A stretch of DNA of 64,000 bases from Pseudomonadota bacterium. GTDB taxonomy: Bacteria; Pseudomonadota; Alphaproteobacteria; Rhizobiales; Phreatobacteraceae. The stretch lies in NCBI GenBank assembly GCA_020161695.1, contig JAIUOO010000006.1, positions 62,001 through 126,000 of the forward strand. Reading direction: 5' to 3'. Positions 50,260-60,239 of this stretch are shown piece by piece. Position 1 is the stretch's first letter. Every line of letters starts with the position of its first letter. The translations under genes and the position numbers were made by a program. Under the pieces are notes generated by a model that worked only from the letters and a program-made list of their open reading frames with translations, had not been told where the DNA came from and did no database searches.

Positions 50260-52846
50260 GGGCTTCTTCTTCGGCGACCAGGTCGCCTCGCCCTCGCGCC
50301 GCCGCCTCTATGAGGTGCTGATGTCGCAGGGTCTGTCGTCGGAGCCGATCCAGCACTGGACGCAGGGCGCCGCCAATATGGCGAAGGCGATACTCGGCGC
50401 GCACCAGCTATCCCGGCAGGACGCAGCCGAGCGGGAGGCCACGGCCGGCCTTCTGGCGGCGTTCGGTGGCGGGCAGTCGGCGGGAGCGGGAACCGGTGGC
50501 GGCGCATCCAGCGCGCCTTCTGCATCGGCCACGTCCGCGTCTGGCGATGCCTCTGATATCCCCAATCTGCCGCCGACGCTCATCAGCTCCGAGAGCGGCG
50601 GGAATCTGCGTGCGCAGAATTCGGCCATGGGTGCGGGCGGCCAGCGTGGGCACTTCGGCGAGTTGCAGTTCGGTCAAGCACGCCTTCAGGAGGCGGGCGA
50701 GGCCGGCGCTATCCCGCGTGGCACCACCCCGCAGCAGTTCATGGGCTCGCCCGACCTTCAGCGAGCGGCGGCGCGCTGGCACTTCGATGACATCGATAGC
50801 CGGATCAGGTCGAGCCGCCTTGATCGCTTTATCGGCCAGTCGGTCAACGGCATCCCCGTGACCATCGACGGCATGCGCGCGGTAGCTCATCTCGGCGGCA
50901 GCGGCGGCCTCCAGCAGTTCCTTGAGACCGGAGGTCGCTACAACCCGGCCGATGCGAATGGCACTCGCCTCAGCGACTATCTGCGTCGGCATGCATCGAA
51001 TCGCACATTCGGTCCCGCCCAGGCTGTCGGCATTCCGCAGCCGCCGAGCAGCGCCGACCGAAGCGCCGCGGCCGACGCACAGTGGAACAACCGCCCCCGG
51101 ATCGATTATTCCCGTCCGCAGCAGCGTGCAGACATCGGCTCCGCCGTCACGGATGAGCTTTCGCTGACGCAGCCGACCGCGCTGACCTCGATGCAGCCCG
51201 AGCCGGTGGATGCGGCGTGGGAAGAGCGCCTTCGGATCGCTGCCGAGCAGGATGCCCAGGCGCGGCCGTTGCCGCCCTCCCGGCCCGCTGCTGCTCCGGC
51301 AATCATGGATCGGCCCGATGCCCTCGGCGGCATCACGCCCGGTGCGCCGACCGCCGCGCCCATCCCGGCGCCGCGTCCCGTGCAGATCGCTCAGGGTGCT
51401 CCTATCCCGCAGGCCCGCCCGAACATCGAACCGCCGGCCGGCGCCCAGCCGGCCATTGCCCGGCCCGACCTCGCGCGCGCTCTGATGCCGGAGCGTGATC
51501 GTCTCATGCTCATGCGCGACGAGGCCAGCCTTGCGCCCGGCGAGGCCGATACGCTGCGCGCGGGCCTCCCTGGCTCTCGGGGGGCGCACGCAACGCCCGC
51601 TGCGTCTCAGAATTCGCCGGCCGTGACAGGCAACGGTTTCGATCCGCTCGGCGGCCTGCGCAATCTGCTCATGGGCGGCGCACAGCGGGTGCCAGCCGGT
51701 CAGGCTCCTCCTGTAGCGGCGATGGGCACGGCTGGCGCCCCTGCATCGCCAGCACAGCCTGCCAGTGGCGATCAGCGCCAGCGCCTGATGATGGCCCTGA
51801 TGAACCCGAGCCTTTCGGCGTCGGGCCGGCAGATGGGCATGGCCATGCTCCAGCAGCTTCAGCCGGACATGCAGATCGTGACGACGCCCGAAGGCGCGAT
51901 CATCGCCGTGAACAAGCGCACGGGCGCGGTGCAGAACCTTCGCGACGCGGCCCGGCCGCCTGTCATCCTGCCGGAAGGAGGGACGCTGGTTAACCCGCAG
52001 GATGGTCGCGTTCTCGCGCGCGGCGGGGCGCAGCAGACGCCCGACCAGCGCAACTACGACACTTATGTCCGGCAGGAGCAGCAGGCCGGCCGGACGCCCG
52101 ACGATTTCACGAAATGGATGCGAGGCAATCGCCGCGAAAGCTCCGGGCTCGACACGCCGGACGAGGCTTTCCAGAAGGAGCTTGGCAAGAACCTCGGCAC
52201 GCAGATCGGCGCCCTTATCGAGGACGGCCGGCAGGCAGGCGTGGACCTCCGCAACATCGCCGAACTGGAAACCCTTATGGGCCAGATCGGCACGGGCGCG
52301 ACGGCAGAAGCCAAGCGCCGCCTCGGCGAACTGGGCATCACCTTCGAGGGCACAGATCGCATTCAGGCCGTGAACGCGCTGCTCAGCAGGCTCACGCCTC
52401 AGCAGCGCGTGCCAGGCTCCGGCGCAACGTCGGACTTCGATGCGAAAATGTTCCGTGACAGCCTGCCGAGGCTGATCAACTCGCCTAACGGCAACCGCCT
52501 GATCATGGATACGATGAGGCAGATTGCGGAGAACCGGCTTGCCCGTTCCGACATCGCTACTCGCATGTCGATCCCGGTCAGCGATGGCGGCCTTTCGCGC
52601 TCCGATGGCCTGAAGCAGCTTCAGGAGCTTTCCCGGCAGGCGCGCGAAATCTCGACCCGCGTCGGCGAGGCGGCCGGCCTCACGGGCCGCAATGGCGCGG
52701 CTGGTGCTGCGGGGGGCGCCCCCGCCGTCGTGCCGCCTCAGGGCGCAATCGATGTGCTGCGCGGCAACCCGTCGCCGACCGCTCGGCGTCAGTTTGATGA
52801 GGTCTTCGGGCCAGGCGCGGCTGATCGTACTCTGAGGGGGCAGTGA
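50252..52846 (+). CDS. Ejection protein with lytic-transglycosylase-like domain
   Basis: 864 residues. About residues 108-245 contain LISSESGGNLRAQNSAMGAG with the probable catalytic Glu114 and GELQFGQARLQEAG, a lysozyme-like fold that could open peptidoglycan during DNA entry. A Pro/Ala/Arg-rich middle and a C-terminal helical region with DTMRQIAENRLARSD follow. It is probably an internal virion protein ejected with DNA, as in T7 gp16. It overlaps the previous gene by 8 bases. Confidence 0.75.
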   Translation: MAEGFFFGDQVASPSRRRLYEVLMSQGLSSEPIQHWTQGAANMAKAILGAHQLSRQDAAEREATAGLLAAFGGGQSAGAGTGGGASSAPSASATSASGDASDIPNLPPTLISSESGGNLRAQNSAMGAGGQRGHFGELQFGQARLQEAGEAGAIPRGTTPQQFMGSPDLQRAAARWHFDDIDSRIRSSRLDRFIGQSVNGIPVTIDGMRAVAHLGGSGGLQQFLETGGRYNPADANGTRLSDYLRRHASNRTFGPAQAVGIPQPPSSADRSAAADAQWNNRPRIDYSRPQQRADIGSAVTDELSLTQPTALTSMQPEPVDAAWEERLRIAAEQDAQARPLPPSRPAAAPAIMDRPDALGGITPGAPTAAPIPAPRPVQIAQGAPIPQARPNIEPPAGAQPAIARPDLARALMPERDRLMLMRDEASLAPGEADTLRAGLPGSRGAHATPAASQNSPAVTGNGFDPLGGLRNLLMGGAQRVPAGQAPPVAAMGTAGAPASPAQPASGDQRQRLMMALMNPSLSASGRQMGMAMLQQLQPDMQIVTTPEGAIIAVNKRTGAVQNLRDAARPPVILPEGGTLVNPQDGRVLARGGAQQTPDQRNYDTYVRQEQQAGRTPDDFTKWMRGNRRESSGLDTPDEAFQKELGKNLGTQIGALIEDGRQAGVDLRNIAELETLMGQIGTGATAEAKRRLGELGITFEGTDRIQAVNALLSRLTPQQRVPGSGATSDFDAKMFRDSLPRLINSPNGNRLIMDTMRQIAENRLARSDIATRMSIPVSDGGLSRSDGLKQLQELSRQAREISTRVGEAAGLTGRNGAAGAAGGAPAVVPPQGAIDVLRGNPSPTARRQFDEVFGPGAADRTLRGQ

Positions 52847-54960
52847 TGGTAGAGAACCCCTTCGCTCGCTTCGCCGAAAAGCCAGTGGAAGCTCCGGCGG
52901 CCGACAACCCGTTCACGCAGTTCGCGGAGAAGCCAGGCGACCGTCTTCAGGGCCTCTGGGATGAGGTGCAGGCCGGCCGTCGTCGGTTCTCGTCCATGAC
53001 CGAGGCCGATCAGGATGCGGTCGTTCGGCGCTTCTCGCCGTCCAACGCGGGCAATGCCGGCGCGCAGGGCATGCTGATGAATTGGGCCGACGAAGCCACC
53101 GCTGGGGCGAACGCCCTCGCCGAGACGGTCGGCCTCGGGCGCCGCTATGCAGGCGGCAATCTGACGGAGCGGTACCAGGATCATAAGGCCTTTCAGGACG
53201 CGCAGCAGCGGACCTATGCCGCCGATAATCCGAAGACGGACTTCGCCGCAAGGGCCGTGGGTGGTCTTGCGGGTGCCGTGGCGCTGCCGGCTTCGACGCT
53301 GATGCGCGGAGCCTCGACAGGCGCGGCGGTCGGTAATGGCATGATGACCGGGCTCGCATATGGAGCGCTAGCTGGGGCGGGCGAGGGCAACTCGTTGGAC
53401 GAGCGCGGATGGAATGCAGCGCGTGGCGCGGGGGTTGGCTTGGGGGTGGGCATTGCAGCGCCTTTTGCGGCCCGCGGCATCTCCAACGCCTACGGCTATG
53501 TCGCCGACCGCACCTTTCGTGCTCCGCCCGCGGCCCTTCGTGGCTATGAGCGCGGCGCAGTCGAGCGTGTCGGCCGCGCTATGGGCGACGATGGAGTGAC
53601 GCCACAAGTTGCCGCCACGGCGAGGGCGAGGCTCGGCCCTGAAGGCATGCTCGCGGACCTCGGCGATAACCTCCGTGGTCAGGCAGGGGGCATCGCGGCA
53701 ACACCGGGCGCCGGCAAAAGCATTGTCTATGACGCATTGCGCGCTCGGGCCGATGGCGCCCCCGCTCGCATCACTCGCGACGTGGATGCGGCATTCGGTC
53801 CCGCCCGCTCGCTTCCCGACACGCTTGAAGGCATCCGGCAGACCTATGCCCAGCGCTCCGGCCAACTCTACGATCAGTTTCGGCAGACGCCCGTCCCCTT
53901 CACCCGCGAGATCGAGGCGACCTTCGACGCCCTCCGTTCGACCTCTGCCGGCCAGCGGGCAATCCGCGACGCTCATCAGAACTGGCTCATCGACCAGGCT
54001 GCCCGTCGCTCGACCAGTCCGCGGCAGTTCTTCGCGAACATCGCCGACGATGGTAGCATGGCCGTGCAGCGCGTGCCGAACGCGGCGGAGTGGGACTATC
54101 TGAAGCGCGCCCTCGATGGTCATGCGAGCGCAGCGCAGCGCAGCGGCGAGCGGAACGCTGAAAGCCAGTTCTCGGCGCTCTCGCGTCGCGTGCGGGACAC
54201 TGTGGACGAGGCGATTTCGCCCGGCGACGCCGCGAACAGTGTCTATGCCCGCGCTCGCGCGACTTCCGCCGAGGGCTTCGGCCTTCGCGACGCCATTGAG
54301 GAAGGTCGCACTGCTTTCTCCCGCGGCATCACGCCCGACCAGATGCGGGTGGACATGGCGGCGCGGACGCAGCCGGAGCGGATGGGCTACGCCCTGGGCG
54401 CCCGAGACAATGTTCGCCAGATGATGGGCAATGCCGCGACGAAATGGGGCGACAATCCCGACACGGCCGCCCGCTCCGCTCTAGGCTCGCAGAACGCACG
54501 CGAAAAGCTCGACATCATCGCGCCGCGCAGCGCCGACGGCCTCTCGCGTCGGTTGGATGCTGAAACAGCCTTCGACCGGACGGTTCAGGCTGCGACCGGG
54601 AACAGCGTGACGACCGCCCGCGCGAACGCCGCCGCCGAATTTCCGGGGGCCACTCGCGGACCTTTCAATCAGGGCAATATCGGCCAGACCACTGCGACTG
54701 GCCTGCTGATGCGCGGCGGCACGGCGGCGATCAACGCGCTGACGGGCGGCGCCCTTACCGAGCGCAACGCCCGGATCGCGGCCGATGCCGCCCGCCTGCT
54801 GACGCGCCAGGGCGGCGATAGCGACATGGTGATTTCGGCACTTCTCCAGCGCGCGCAAAGCCGTGGAACGACTGCTGCCGAGCGGGCGCAGATTGAGCGC
54901 CTAGCTCGCGTCCTCATGGAATCGCCGCGCCCGGCTCTCGTTGATATGGTCGCGCACTAG
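52846..54960 (+). CDS. Large internal virion / ejection protein
   Basis: 704 residues from ATG 52846 (GAGGGG upstream; a GTG lies at 52843). The N-terminus repeats NPFxxFAEKP twice. A glycine/alanine-rich stretch (about 134-220) could insert in a membrane. The rest is helical with many Arg and Glu. Its position after the transglycosylase-type protein suggests an ejection protein that extends the channel through the cell wall. It ends against a convergent gene. Confidence 0.65.
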   Translation: MVENPFARFAEKPVEAPAADNPFTQFAEKPGDRLQGLWDEVQAGRRRFSSMTEADQDAVVRRFSPSNAGNAGAQGMLMNWADEATAGANALAETVGLGRRYAGGNLTERYQDHKAFQDAQQRTYAADNPKTDFAARAVGGLAGAVALPASTLMRGASTGAAVGNGMMTGLAYGALAGAGEGNSLDERGWNAARGAGVGLGVGIAAPFAARGISNAYGYVADRTFRAPPAALRGYERGAVERVGRAMGDDGVTPQVAATARARLGPEGMLADLGDNLRGQAGGIAATPGAGKSIVYDALRARADGAPARITRDVDAAFGPARSLPDTLEGIRQTYAQRSGQLYDQFRQTPVPFTREIEATFDALRSTSAGQRAIRDAHQNWLIDQAARRSTSPRQFFANIADDGSMAVQRVPNAAEWDYLKRALDGHASAAQRSGERNAESQFSALSRRVRDTVDEAISPGDAANSVYARARATSAEGFGLRDAIEEGRTAFSRGITPDQMRVDMAARTQPERMGYALGARDNVRQMMGNAATKWGDNPDTAARSALGSQNAREKLDIIAPRSADGLSRRLDAETAFDRTVQAATGNSVTTARANAAAEFPGATRGPFNQGNIGQTTATGLLMRGGTAAINALTGGALTERNARIAADAARLLTRQGGDSDMVISALLQRAQSRGTTAAERAQIERLARVLMESPRPALVDMVAH

Positions 54961-55328
54961 ACCAGCAGAAATGACATCGCCATAAGGCCGGCGAAGAAGA
55001 CTAGAGCGCCGATTTGCTGGCGTCGCTGCGATCGATCTTCGGCATTGCCCAGATAGACCTCTCGCAGCACGAATGCGAACAACCCGCCCATGATGAGGCC
55101 GAGGACGGCCGACATGAACACCGGAAACGGGCCTGTGACTGGCGTTTTGAATCCATGGAAGTAGGCGAAAGTCAAAAAGGCAATGCCGGGCAAGGCGTAC
55201 CAAAACGCCTGTAGCGTGCTTCCGCCCTCGTCCCGCTCTTTGCGGTGGAAGTGATAGGCGACGCCGAACCAAATCGCCACGACGAACGTTGCTGCGGCAA
55301 TCGGCGGGTAGAGCTGAACGATTGTCAT
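54957..55328 (-). CDS. Antisense four-helix membrane protein (probable moron)
   Basis: 123 residues from ATG 55328; the frame to 55364 is rejected. Four predicted membrane helices (6-26, 40-58, 68-90, 106-123) and a RKERDEGGS loop. It is the only minus-strand gene in the late region and lies between two structural genes, its stop overlapping that of the gene to its left. This pattern suggests a cargo gene with its own promoter, perhaps altering the host membrane in the lysogen. Function unknown. Confidence 0.65.
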   Translation of the reverse strand: MTIVQLYPPIAAATFVVAIWFGVAYHFHRKERDEGGSTLQAFWYALPGIAFLTFAYFHGFKTPVTGPFPVFMSAVLGLIMGGLFAFVLREVYLGNAEDRSQRRQQIGALVFFAGLMAMSFLLV

Positions 55329-55397
55329 CGCCCGAAATATCTCTGCGTCGTCTGACTGGCGCAAGGTGCTCCCACAATTTCGCGGAGAACGCCATCA

Positions 55398-56489
55398 ATG
55401 ACCGATGACCGCGGCCCCAGTCTGAGGGCCTACAGCCCGACATGGCGGGACCGGCTGGCGGCCCTTCTGCTTGGCGATGAGCGGCCGTCGCAGGGACAGC
55501 GCGCGGCGGTTGAAGGCATTCTCGGCTCGGCCGGGCTGGGGACCAGCAGCGGCCTTGTGGATTTCACGCCGGCAGGCGCACTTTTTGCGGCTCAAGAGGG
55601 CGTTCGCGCTGCTCAGGAAGGCGACTGGCTGGGAGCGGCTGCGGGAGCCGCCGGGCTGCTTCCCGCAGCTATCGCGGCCGGGCGCGCCGGGCGGAATTAC
55701 GTTGCAAATTCAAGGTATATCGGGCAAAATCCTCCTGCCGTTCCCCGTCGCCCTTTCGAAGCGGATTATCCCGATGTCCGAGCGCCAGCAGGAACCCCTC
55801 TTGAACGAGACATGGACGGACGACCGCTCGTCGCCCAGCACATCGCCGGACGACGCGTGGTGGGAGGACATGATCAGGCGCTCGCGCCCGCCGAGATCGG
55901 AGCCGTTATTGAGAAAACAACGGGCAGACCTCCTGAGGCAGTGCCGGCGAGCGCGCTACGACCGGGATCCGTTGGTCAGGTATCTGTCATTCGTTCATCA
56001 GGAAGGCCGACGGTAGTTCAGGTTTACAGAGGTTTGCCGGCCGGGGCGAGGGATCGTGTGGTTGCTCACGAGGCCGGCCATGTCGTCGATCAGATCGCCG
56101 GCCAGATTCCGGCAGAAGGCCTCGTCCGGCCGCTGGAGCGCAATTATAGCGCGCTGTTCGAGGGCCGGATGCGTGACCGTCACCTGACAAGGCCCCGCAA
56201 TCTCGGCTATTCCGCCGAGGAAGCGCCGCGTGAGTTGTCCGCCGAGGCTGTCCGCGCCTACCTCACCGACCTCAACTACGTGAAATCGACGATGCCGGGC
56301 GTCGCCGCCCGCATCCGTGAATATGTCAATTCCCATCCCGAGCTTAGCCGGATCATCCAGTTCAATGCGCTGCTCGGCGCCGGGTACTTTGGCGGTGGCC
56401 AGACCAGCGAGGCCGGCGCGTCGGAACTGCCGGACCAGCGACGCCGTGCGCTGCTCGATGCGCTGACGGGTCGCCCCGCTACGCCCTGA
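55398..56489 (+). CDS. Virion-region protein with HEAGH metallopeptidase motif
   Basis: 363 residues. About residues 40-100 are Gly/Ala-rich helices. VVAHEAGHVVDQ (His224, Glu225, His228) is an HExxH zinc-binding site, and Glu279 or Glu283 in PRELSAEAVRAYL is a candidate third ligand, giving a gluzincin-like arrangement. A proteolytic function is inferred; it could act on virion precursors or on the host after injection. A clean terminator follows. Confidence 0.7.
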   Translation: MTDDRGPSLRAYSPTWRDRLAALLLGDERPSQGQRAAVEGILGSAGLGTSSGLVDFTPAGALFAAQEGVRAAQEGDWLGAAAGAAGLLPAAIAAGRAGRNYVANSRYIGQNPPAVPRRPFEADYPDVRAPAGTPLERDMDGRPLVAQHIAGRRVVGGHDQALAPAEIGAVIEKTTGRPPEAVPASALRPGSVGQVSVIRSSGRPTVVQVYRGLPAGARDRVVAHEAGHVVDQIAGQIPAEGLVRPLERNYSALFEGRMRDRHLTRPRNLGYSAEEAPRELSAEAVRAYLTDLNYVKSTMPGVAARIREYVNSHPELSRIIQFNALLGAGYFGGGQTSEAGASELPDQRRRALLDALTGRPATP

Positions 56490-56515
56490 TCTCCCCAGCA
56501 TCGCTGACTATTTCG

Positions 56516-56537
56516 CCGCCCCAGGGGGGCGGTTTTT
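56516..56537 (+). terminator. Rho-independent terminator
   Basis: A 7-bp G/C stem (56516-56522 with 56526-56532), a 3-nt loop and five T (56533-56537). It lies after the HEAGH gene and before the collar gene. Confidence 0.8.
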
Positions 56538-56553
56538 CCCATTGGAGAAGCCC

Positions 56554-57714
56554 ATGCCCAAGAACGGCCTTGGCATCTACTCGCCGCCGCCAGGCACGTC
56601 GCCGATCACGCCGAACACCCTGGCCGACGCGACCAAAATGGAAGCGCGGCTCGTGGACATCGGGACCGAGCTGACGAATTCCCTGCCGCGAAACGGCGCC
56701 GCGCCGATGCTCGCGCCGCTGCCACTTCAGCCCGGCACGGCGATGGCTCCGGCGCTGACCTTCGTCGGGGATCTAGACAGCGGCATCGCGCTGATCGGCG
56801 GTCGCATCTGCTTCATCAAGGACGGCGTGACGCTCGCCTCGTTCTCGGCGACCGAATTCGCTTTTCCGAAACCCGTCACCTTTCAGGAGCCCGCGACCTT
56901 CGCGGCGGGCATGGTTTCGCCGCTCGTCATGAAGCCGGGCATGCTGGTGCCCTACAGCGGCGTACTGCTGCCGGACGGCTATCTCTGGGCCAATGGTCAA
57001 GCCGTCTCGCGCTCGACCTATGCCGACCTGCTCGCTGCCACCACGGCGGTGATCACCGCGACGACCACGAGCGGATCGCCGACACTTACGGCAGTGAGCG
57101 TCGATCACTCGGCCTCGGGCCTTGTCAACGCGGTTATCGAGGGCGCCGGCATCCCGCCTGGCACCACGGCCAACGTCGTCGCGGCTGGCACAATCACGAT
57201 GTCGGGGAACGCTTCGGCGTCCGCCTCAGGCGTGACCATCCGTCTCCTGCCGAACGGTGCGGGGGACGGCTCGACGACGTTCAACGTTTTCGACGCCAAG
57301 GGGCGCGCCCTCTTCGGTCGCGACAATATGGGCGGCACGGCGGCGAACCGGCTGACCAATCAGCCCGGCGGCATCAACGGTCTTCGCCTCGGCTCCGGCG
57401 GCGGTGCCGAAACCCACATCCTGACCATCCAACAGATGGCACAGCATGACCATGATGGCATTCCCGAGAAGGTGACAGTGCCGCGAACGGGATGGGGCAC
57501 GGCCGGTGGGCCGCTCGGCATGGTGGCGGCTGGTCAAATCGTTGTCGGGTCCGGCGGCTTTGAGGGCTCCGAAAGCCTCGAATCTCTCCGCGCCTCAGGC
57601 AATGACCAAGAACTCACGCTGACCGGCGACATCGCCACCGATCCGGCCGGTGGGGGCGCTGCTCACAACAACGTGCCTCCGGGCGCGGTCGCCAACTACC
57701 TCGTCAAATATTGA
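56554..57714 (+). CDS. Tail-collar-domain protein
   Basis: 386 residues from ATG 56554 (GGAG upstream). The segment KPGMLVPYSGVLLPDGYLWA then NGQAVSRSTYADLLAA (about 128-163) is the tail-collar signature. HDHDG and VTVPRTGWGTAG lie later. Collar proteins anchor fibres at the tail of many phages. It is followed by the fibre gene after 10 bases. Confidence 0.8.
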   Translation: MPKNGLGIYSPPPGTSPITPNTLADATKMEARLVDIGTELTNSLPRNGAAPMLAPLPLQPGTAMAPALTFVGDLDSGIALIGGRICFIKDGVTLASFSATEFAFPKPVTFQEPATFAAGMVSPLVMKPGMLVPYSGVLLPDGYLWANGQAVSRSTYADLLAATTAVITATTTSGSPTLTAVSVDHSASGLVNAVIEGAGIPPGTTANVVAAGTITMSGNASASASGVTIRLLPNGAGDGSTTFNVFDAKGRALFGRDNMGGTAANRLTNQPGGINGLRLGSGGGAETHILTIQQMAQHDHDGIPEKVTVPRTGWGTAGGPLGMVAAGQIVVGSGGFEGSESLESLRASGNDQELTLTGDIATDPAGGGAAHNNVPPGAVANYLVKY

Positions 57715-57724
57715 GGGCTTCACC

Positions 57725-59533
57725 ATGGCCATTTCCGGGGGCGGCTACACGCTGCCGACGAACGCCTTTGCACAGCCGCAGCCCAATCAGGTTGTGCCGT
57801 CTGCGGACGCGGGGGCGACGCTGAACGACATCGCCGACGCGCTCGATGATCTGGTGAAGGGCACCGGCATCAACGATGACGCAGTGACCGACGCCAAGCT
57901 GCGAAACAGCGCCGGCCTTTCGGTCGTCGGCCGGGCTGCCGGCACGACGGGCGATCCGGCGGACATCGTGGCCGGTTCCGATGGCCAGGTTCTCGTCCGC
58001 ACCGGCCCGACGCTCGGCTTCGGACAGGTCGCGACGGCCGGCATCGCGAACGATGCGGTGACCGTCGCGAAGATCGCTTCTCAGGCACTCAAGGCTGTCA
58101 GCGCGGTCACGCCAGCGGCGAACAAGGTGCCGATCTTCTCGGGGCCGGCCTCGGCCAGTCTGCTGGACTTGGACATCGACCCGACCCTCGCGGCGAACAG
58201 CGATACGCGCTTGGCCCCGCAGAAGGCGGTCAAGTCCTACGCGGACACGAAAGTCGGGAAGACCGGCGCGCAGACGATGGAAGGCGACCTGATCGTTGCT
58301 CGCACGAACAGCGGCGGGGCGGTCAGCCTCGACGTCCAGAACACGAGCACGGGCGCGGCTCCGGCCGCTCGAATGCGGTTGCTGACCGGTTCTGCCGGAT
58401 CATCCGTCACGCTCCAGCTCAACGACAATAGTGGCGGCCCGTTCGCCATGGAGCAGAGCGGCGCGGCAGTGACCGGCAAGTACGTCGACTATGCCCTGCA
58501 CGCCTGGAGGTCGCAGGCCGGCGCGGAATGGGCGCGGTTGACCTCAGGCACCCTCAAACTCGGTACAGGCACCGGCACGTGCTGGTTCCGCGCTGACGGC
58601 GGCACCGGAACGGCCGGCGGCGGCGCGTTCCTCGCCGACGCTGGCGGCATCAACTACTGCGCCTTCGGCATCAAGAGCGCCATCATTGGTGGTCCTCCAG
58701 ACACCACCATGCTGGTCTATGGTCCCGGCGGCGGCGCCGTAGAGTTGCGCAGCGGCACGCAGACGCAGATGACGTTGCAGAGTGGCAGCGTTAGCATCCC
58801 GAACGGAAGCCTGCGCGTCGGCTCTGGAGCTACGATTGGCGCGAAATTCGATGGCGGTGCGCATAACGTTTCACAGACCGCTGCCGTCGTCTCTGCACGC
58901 GGCGTCGCCAACGCTTTCGAGTGGGGTCATGGCAACGCCGCAGGCTATGCCTGCACGTTCGGCTACCAATCGTCGTCCGGCAAGCCCTACATCGTTTTCA
59001 ACGGCGAGGCGGGCACCACCGTCATCAACACGATCCGCACGCGCGGGGTGATCGCGCGCGGCTTCATCGGTGACAATGCCGGCGCCATCGACTGGTTCCG
59101 GGTCGCGAACGCAAATGCGGACGATCAGGCGCTGATCGTCGACATGACGCTCTCGGCGAGCGGCGCCTTGGGCATCGGCGTGGCGCCGGCGGCAAAACTC
59201 GATGTGAACGGCGACTTTGCCCTTCGACAAGGGGCGCTCAGCCTGGCGACCGGCGCGAACCAGAACGCCGCGCGTCCCGCATTCTCGTCGATCCGGATCA
59301 TTGGGCCGGGCGGTGCATTCAGCATTGGCGGCCTGACCGGCGGCGCGGACGGCATGCTCGCCGAGCTGATCAATACGGTCGGCCATACGATGACCCTCAA
59401 CAATGAGGATGCCGGCTCGACCGCCGGCAATCGCATCCTCACGCCCGCTGGCACGAACCTGAACTGCAAGACCGCGACCCTGCGCTACGACGCCACCGCG
59501 GCGCGCTGGCGGGTCATTTCGTTCTCCATCTAA
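57725..59533 (+). CDS. Tail fibre / spike protein
   Basis: 602 residues from ATG 57725 (MAISGGGYTLPTN). It is dominated by Gly/Ala/Ser/Thr-rich strands with repeated GT, GS and GA motifs, typical of trimeric beta-helical fibres. LPTNAFAQPQPNQVVPSADA near the start could bind the tail. It is the most likely receptor-binding protein. A small fibre-associated gene follows. Confidence 0.75.
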   Translation: MAISGGGYTLPTNAFAQPQPNQVVPSADAGATLNDIADALDDLVKGTGINDDAVTDAKLRNSAGLSVVGRAAGTTGDPADIVAGSDGQVLVRTGPTLGFGQVATAGIANDAVTVAKIASQALKAVSAVTPAANKVPIFSGPASASLLDLDIDPTLAANSDTRLAPQKAVKSYADTKVGKTGAQTMEGDLIVARTNSGGAVSLDVQNTSTGAAPAARMRLLTGSAGSSVTLQLNDNSGGPFAMEQSGAAVTGKYVDYALHAWRSQAGAEWARLTSGTLKLGTGTGTCWFRADGGTGTAGGGAFLADAGGINYCAFGIKSAIIGGPPDTTMLVYGPGGGAVELRSGTQTQMTLQSGSVSIPNGSLRVGSGATIGAKFDGGAHNVSQTAAVVSARGVANAFEWGHGNAAGYACTFGYQSSSGKPYIVFNGEAGTTVINTIRTRGVIARGFIGDNAGAIDWFRVANANADDQALIVDMTLSASGALGIGVAPAAKLDVNGDFALRQGALSLATGANQNAARPAFSSIRIIGPGGAFSIGGLTGGADGMLAELINTVGHTMTLNNEDAGSTAGNRILTPAGTNLNCKTATLRYDATAARWRVISFSI

Positions 59534-59545
59534 GGGATCAGCACC

Positions 59546-60235
59546 ATGCCGCGCCGCCACGTTACCCTCGTCCTCGACCTGGACGAGGCGGGAAATCCCA
59601 TTGAGATCAACCGCGGCTGGCAGGAGGACGAGGTTTCCCTGCCAACCGGCGGGCTCGGCATGACGCCGCGCGTCAATGTCGATGAAGCCAGCCTTGCCGG
59701 CGTTCTGCCGGACTCTGCCGCGCACGTCTCACAGATCGCGAAGCTCAACATCGATCTGGAAGCAGCGAACGCTGCGAAGGTCGCGGCGGACATCGCCAAG
59801 ACGGCCGCCGAGCAGGATCGTGACGAGAAGGTCGAGACCGCAGAACGCGACCGCGACGGAAAGGTCATGCAGGCACAGGCCGACGTGATCGAACGCGATG
59901 CGACGATCGCGCAGCTTCAGGCATCGCTCGCAGCGCTGACCGCGCCGCCGGCCTACATCACGATCTCGGATCGTCAGTTCTTCCAGGCGCTCGCCCTCAA
60001 TGACCTGATCACGCAGGAAGAGGCCGAGGCTGCGGTGGCCACCGGCACGATCCCGGCCGCGATGGCGGCGCTGGTCAACCATCTCCCCATTGAGCAGCAG
60101 TTTCCGGCGCGCATGCTCCTGAAGGGCGAGACGGCCTTCCGTTCCGACCATCCGCTGACGATGGTGCTGGCCGGGCTCTACAGCTGGACACCCGAACAGA
60201 TGATCAGCCTGTTCGAGGCCGCGTCCCGCCTCTGA
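59546..60235 (+). CDS. Fibre-associated protein with coiled coil
   Basis: 229 residues. A beta N-terminus with RHVTLVLDLDEAGNPIEINR, a long coiled coil (about 70-130, Ala/Glu/Asp/Lys) and a C-terminal helical domain with ITISDRQFFQALALNDLITQ. The position after the fibre suggests a fibre-assembly or fibre-tip protein. Family not recognised. Confidence 0.65.
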   Translation: MPRRHVTLVLDLDEAGNPIEINRGWQEDEVSLPTGGLGMTPRVNVDEASLAGVLPDSAAHVSQIAKLNIDLEAANAAKVAADIAKTAAEQDRDEKVETAERDRDGKVMQAQADVIERDATIAQLQASLAALTAPPAYITISDRQFFQALALNDLITQEEAEAAVATGTIPAAMAALVNHLPIEQQFPARMLLKGETAFRSDHPLTMVLAGLYSWTPEQMISLFEAASRL

Positions 60236-60239
60236 TCCC

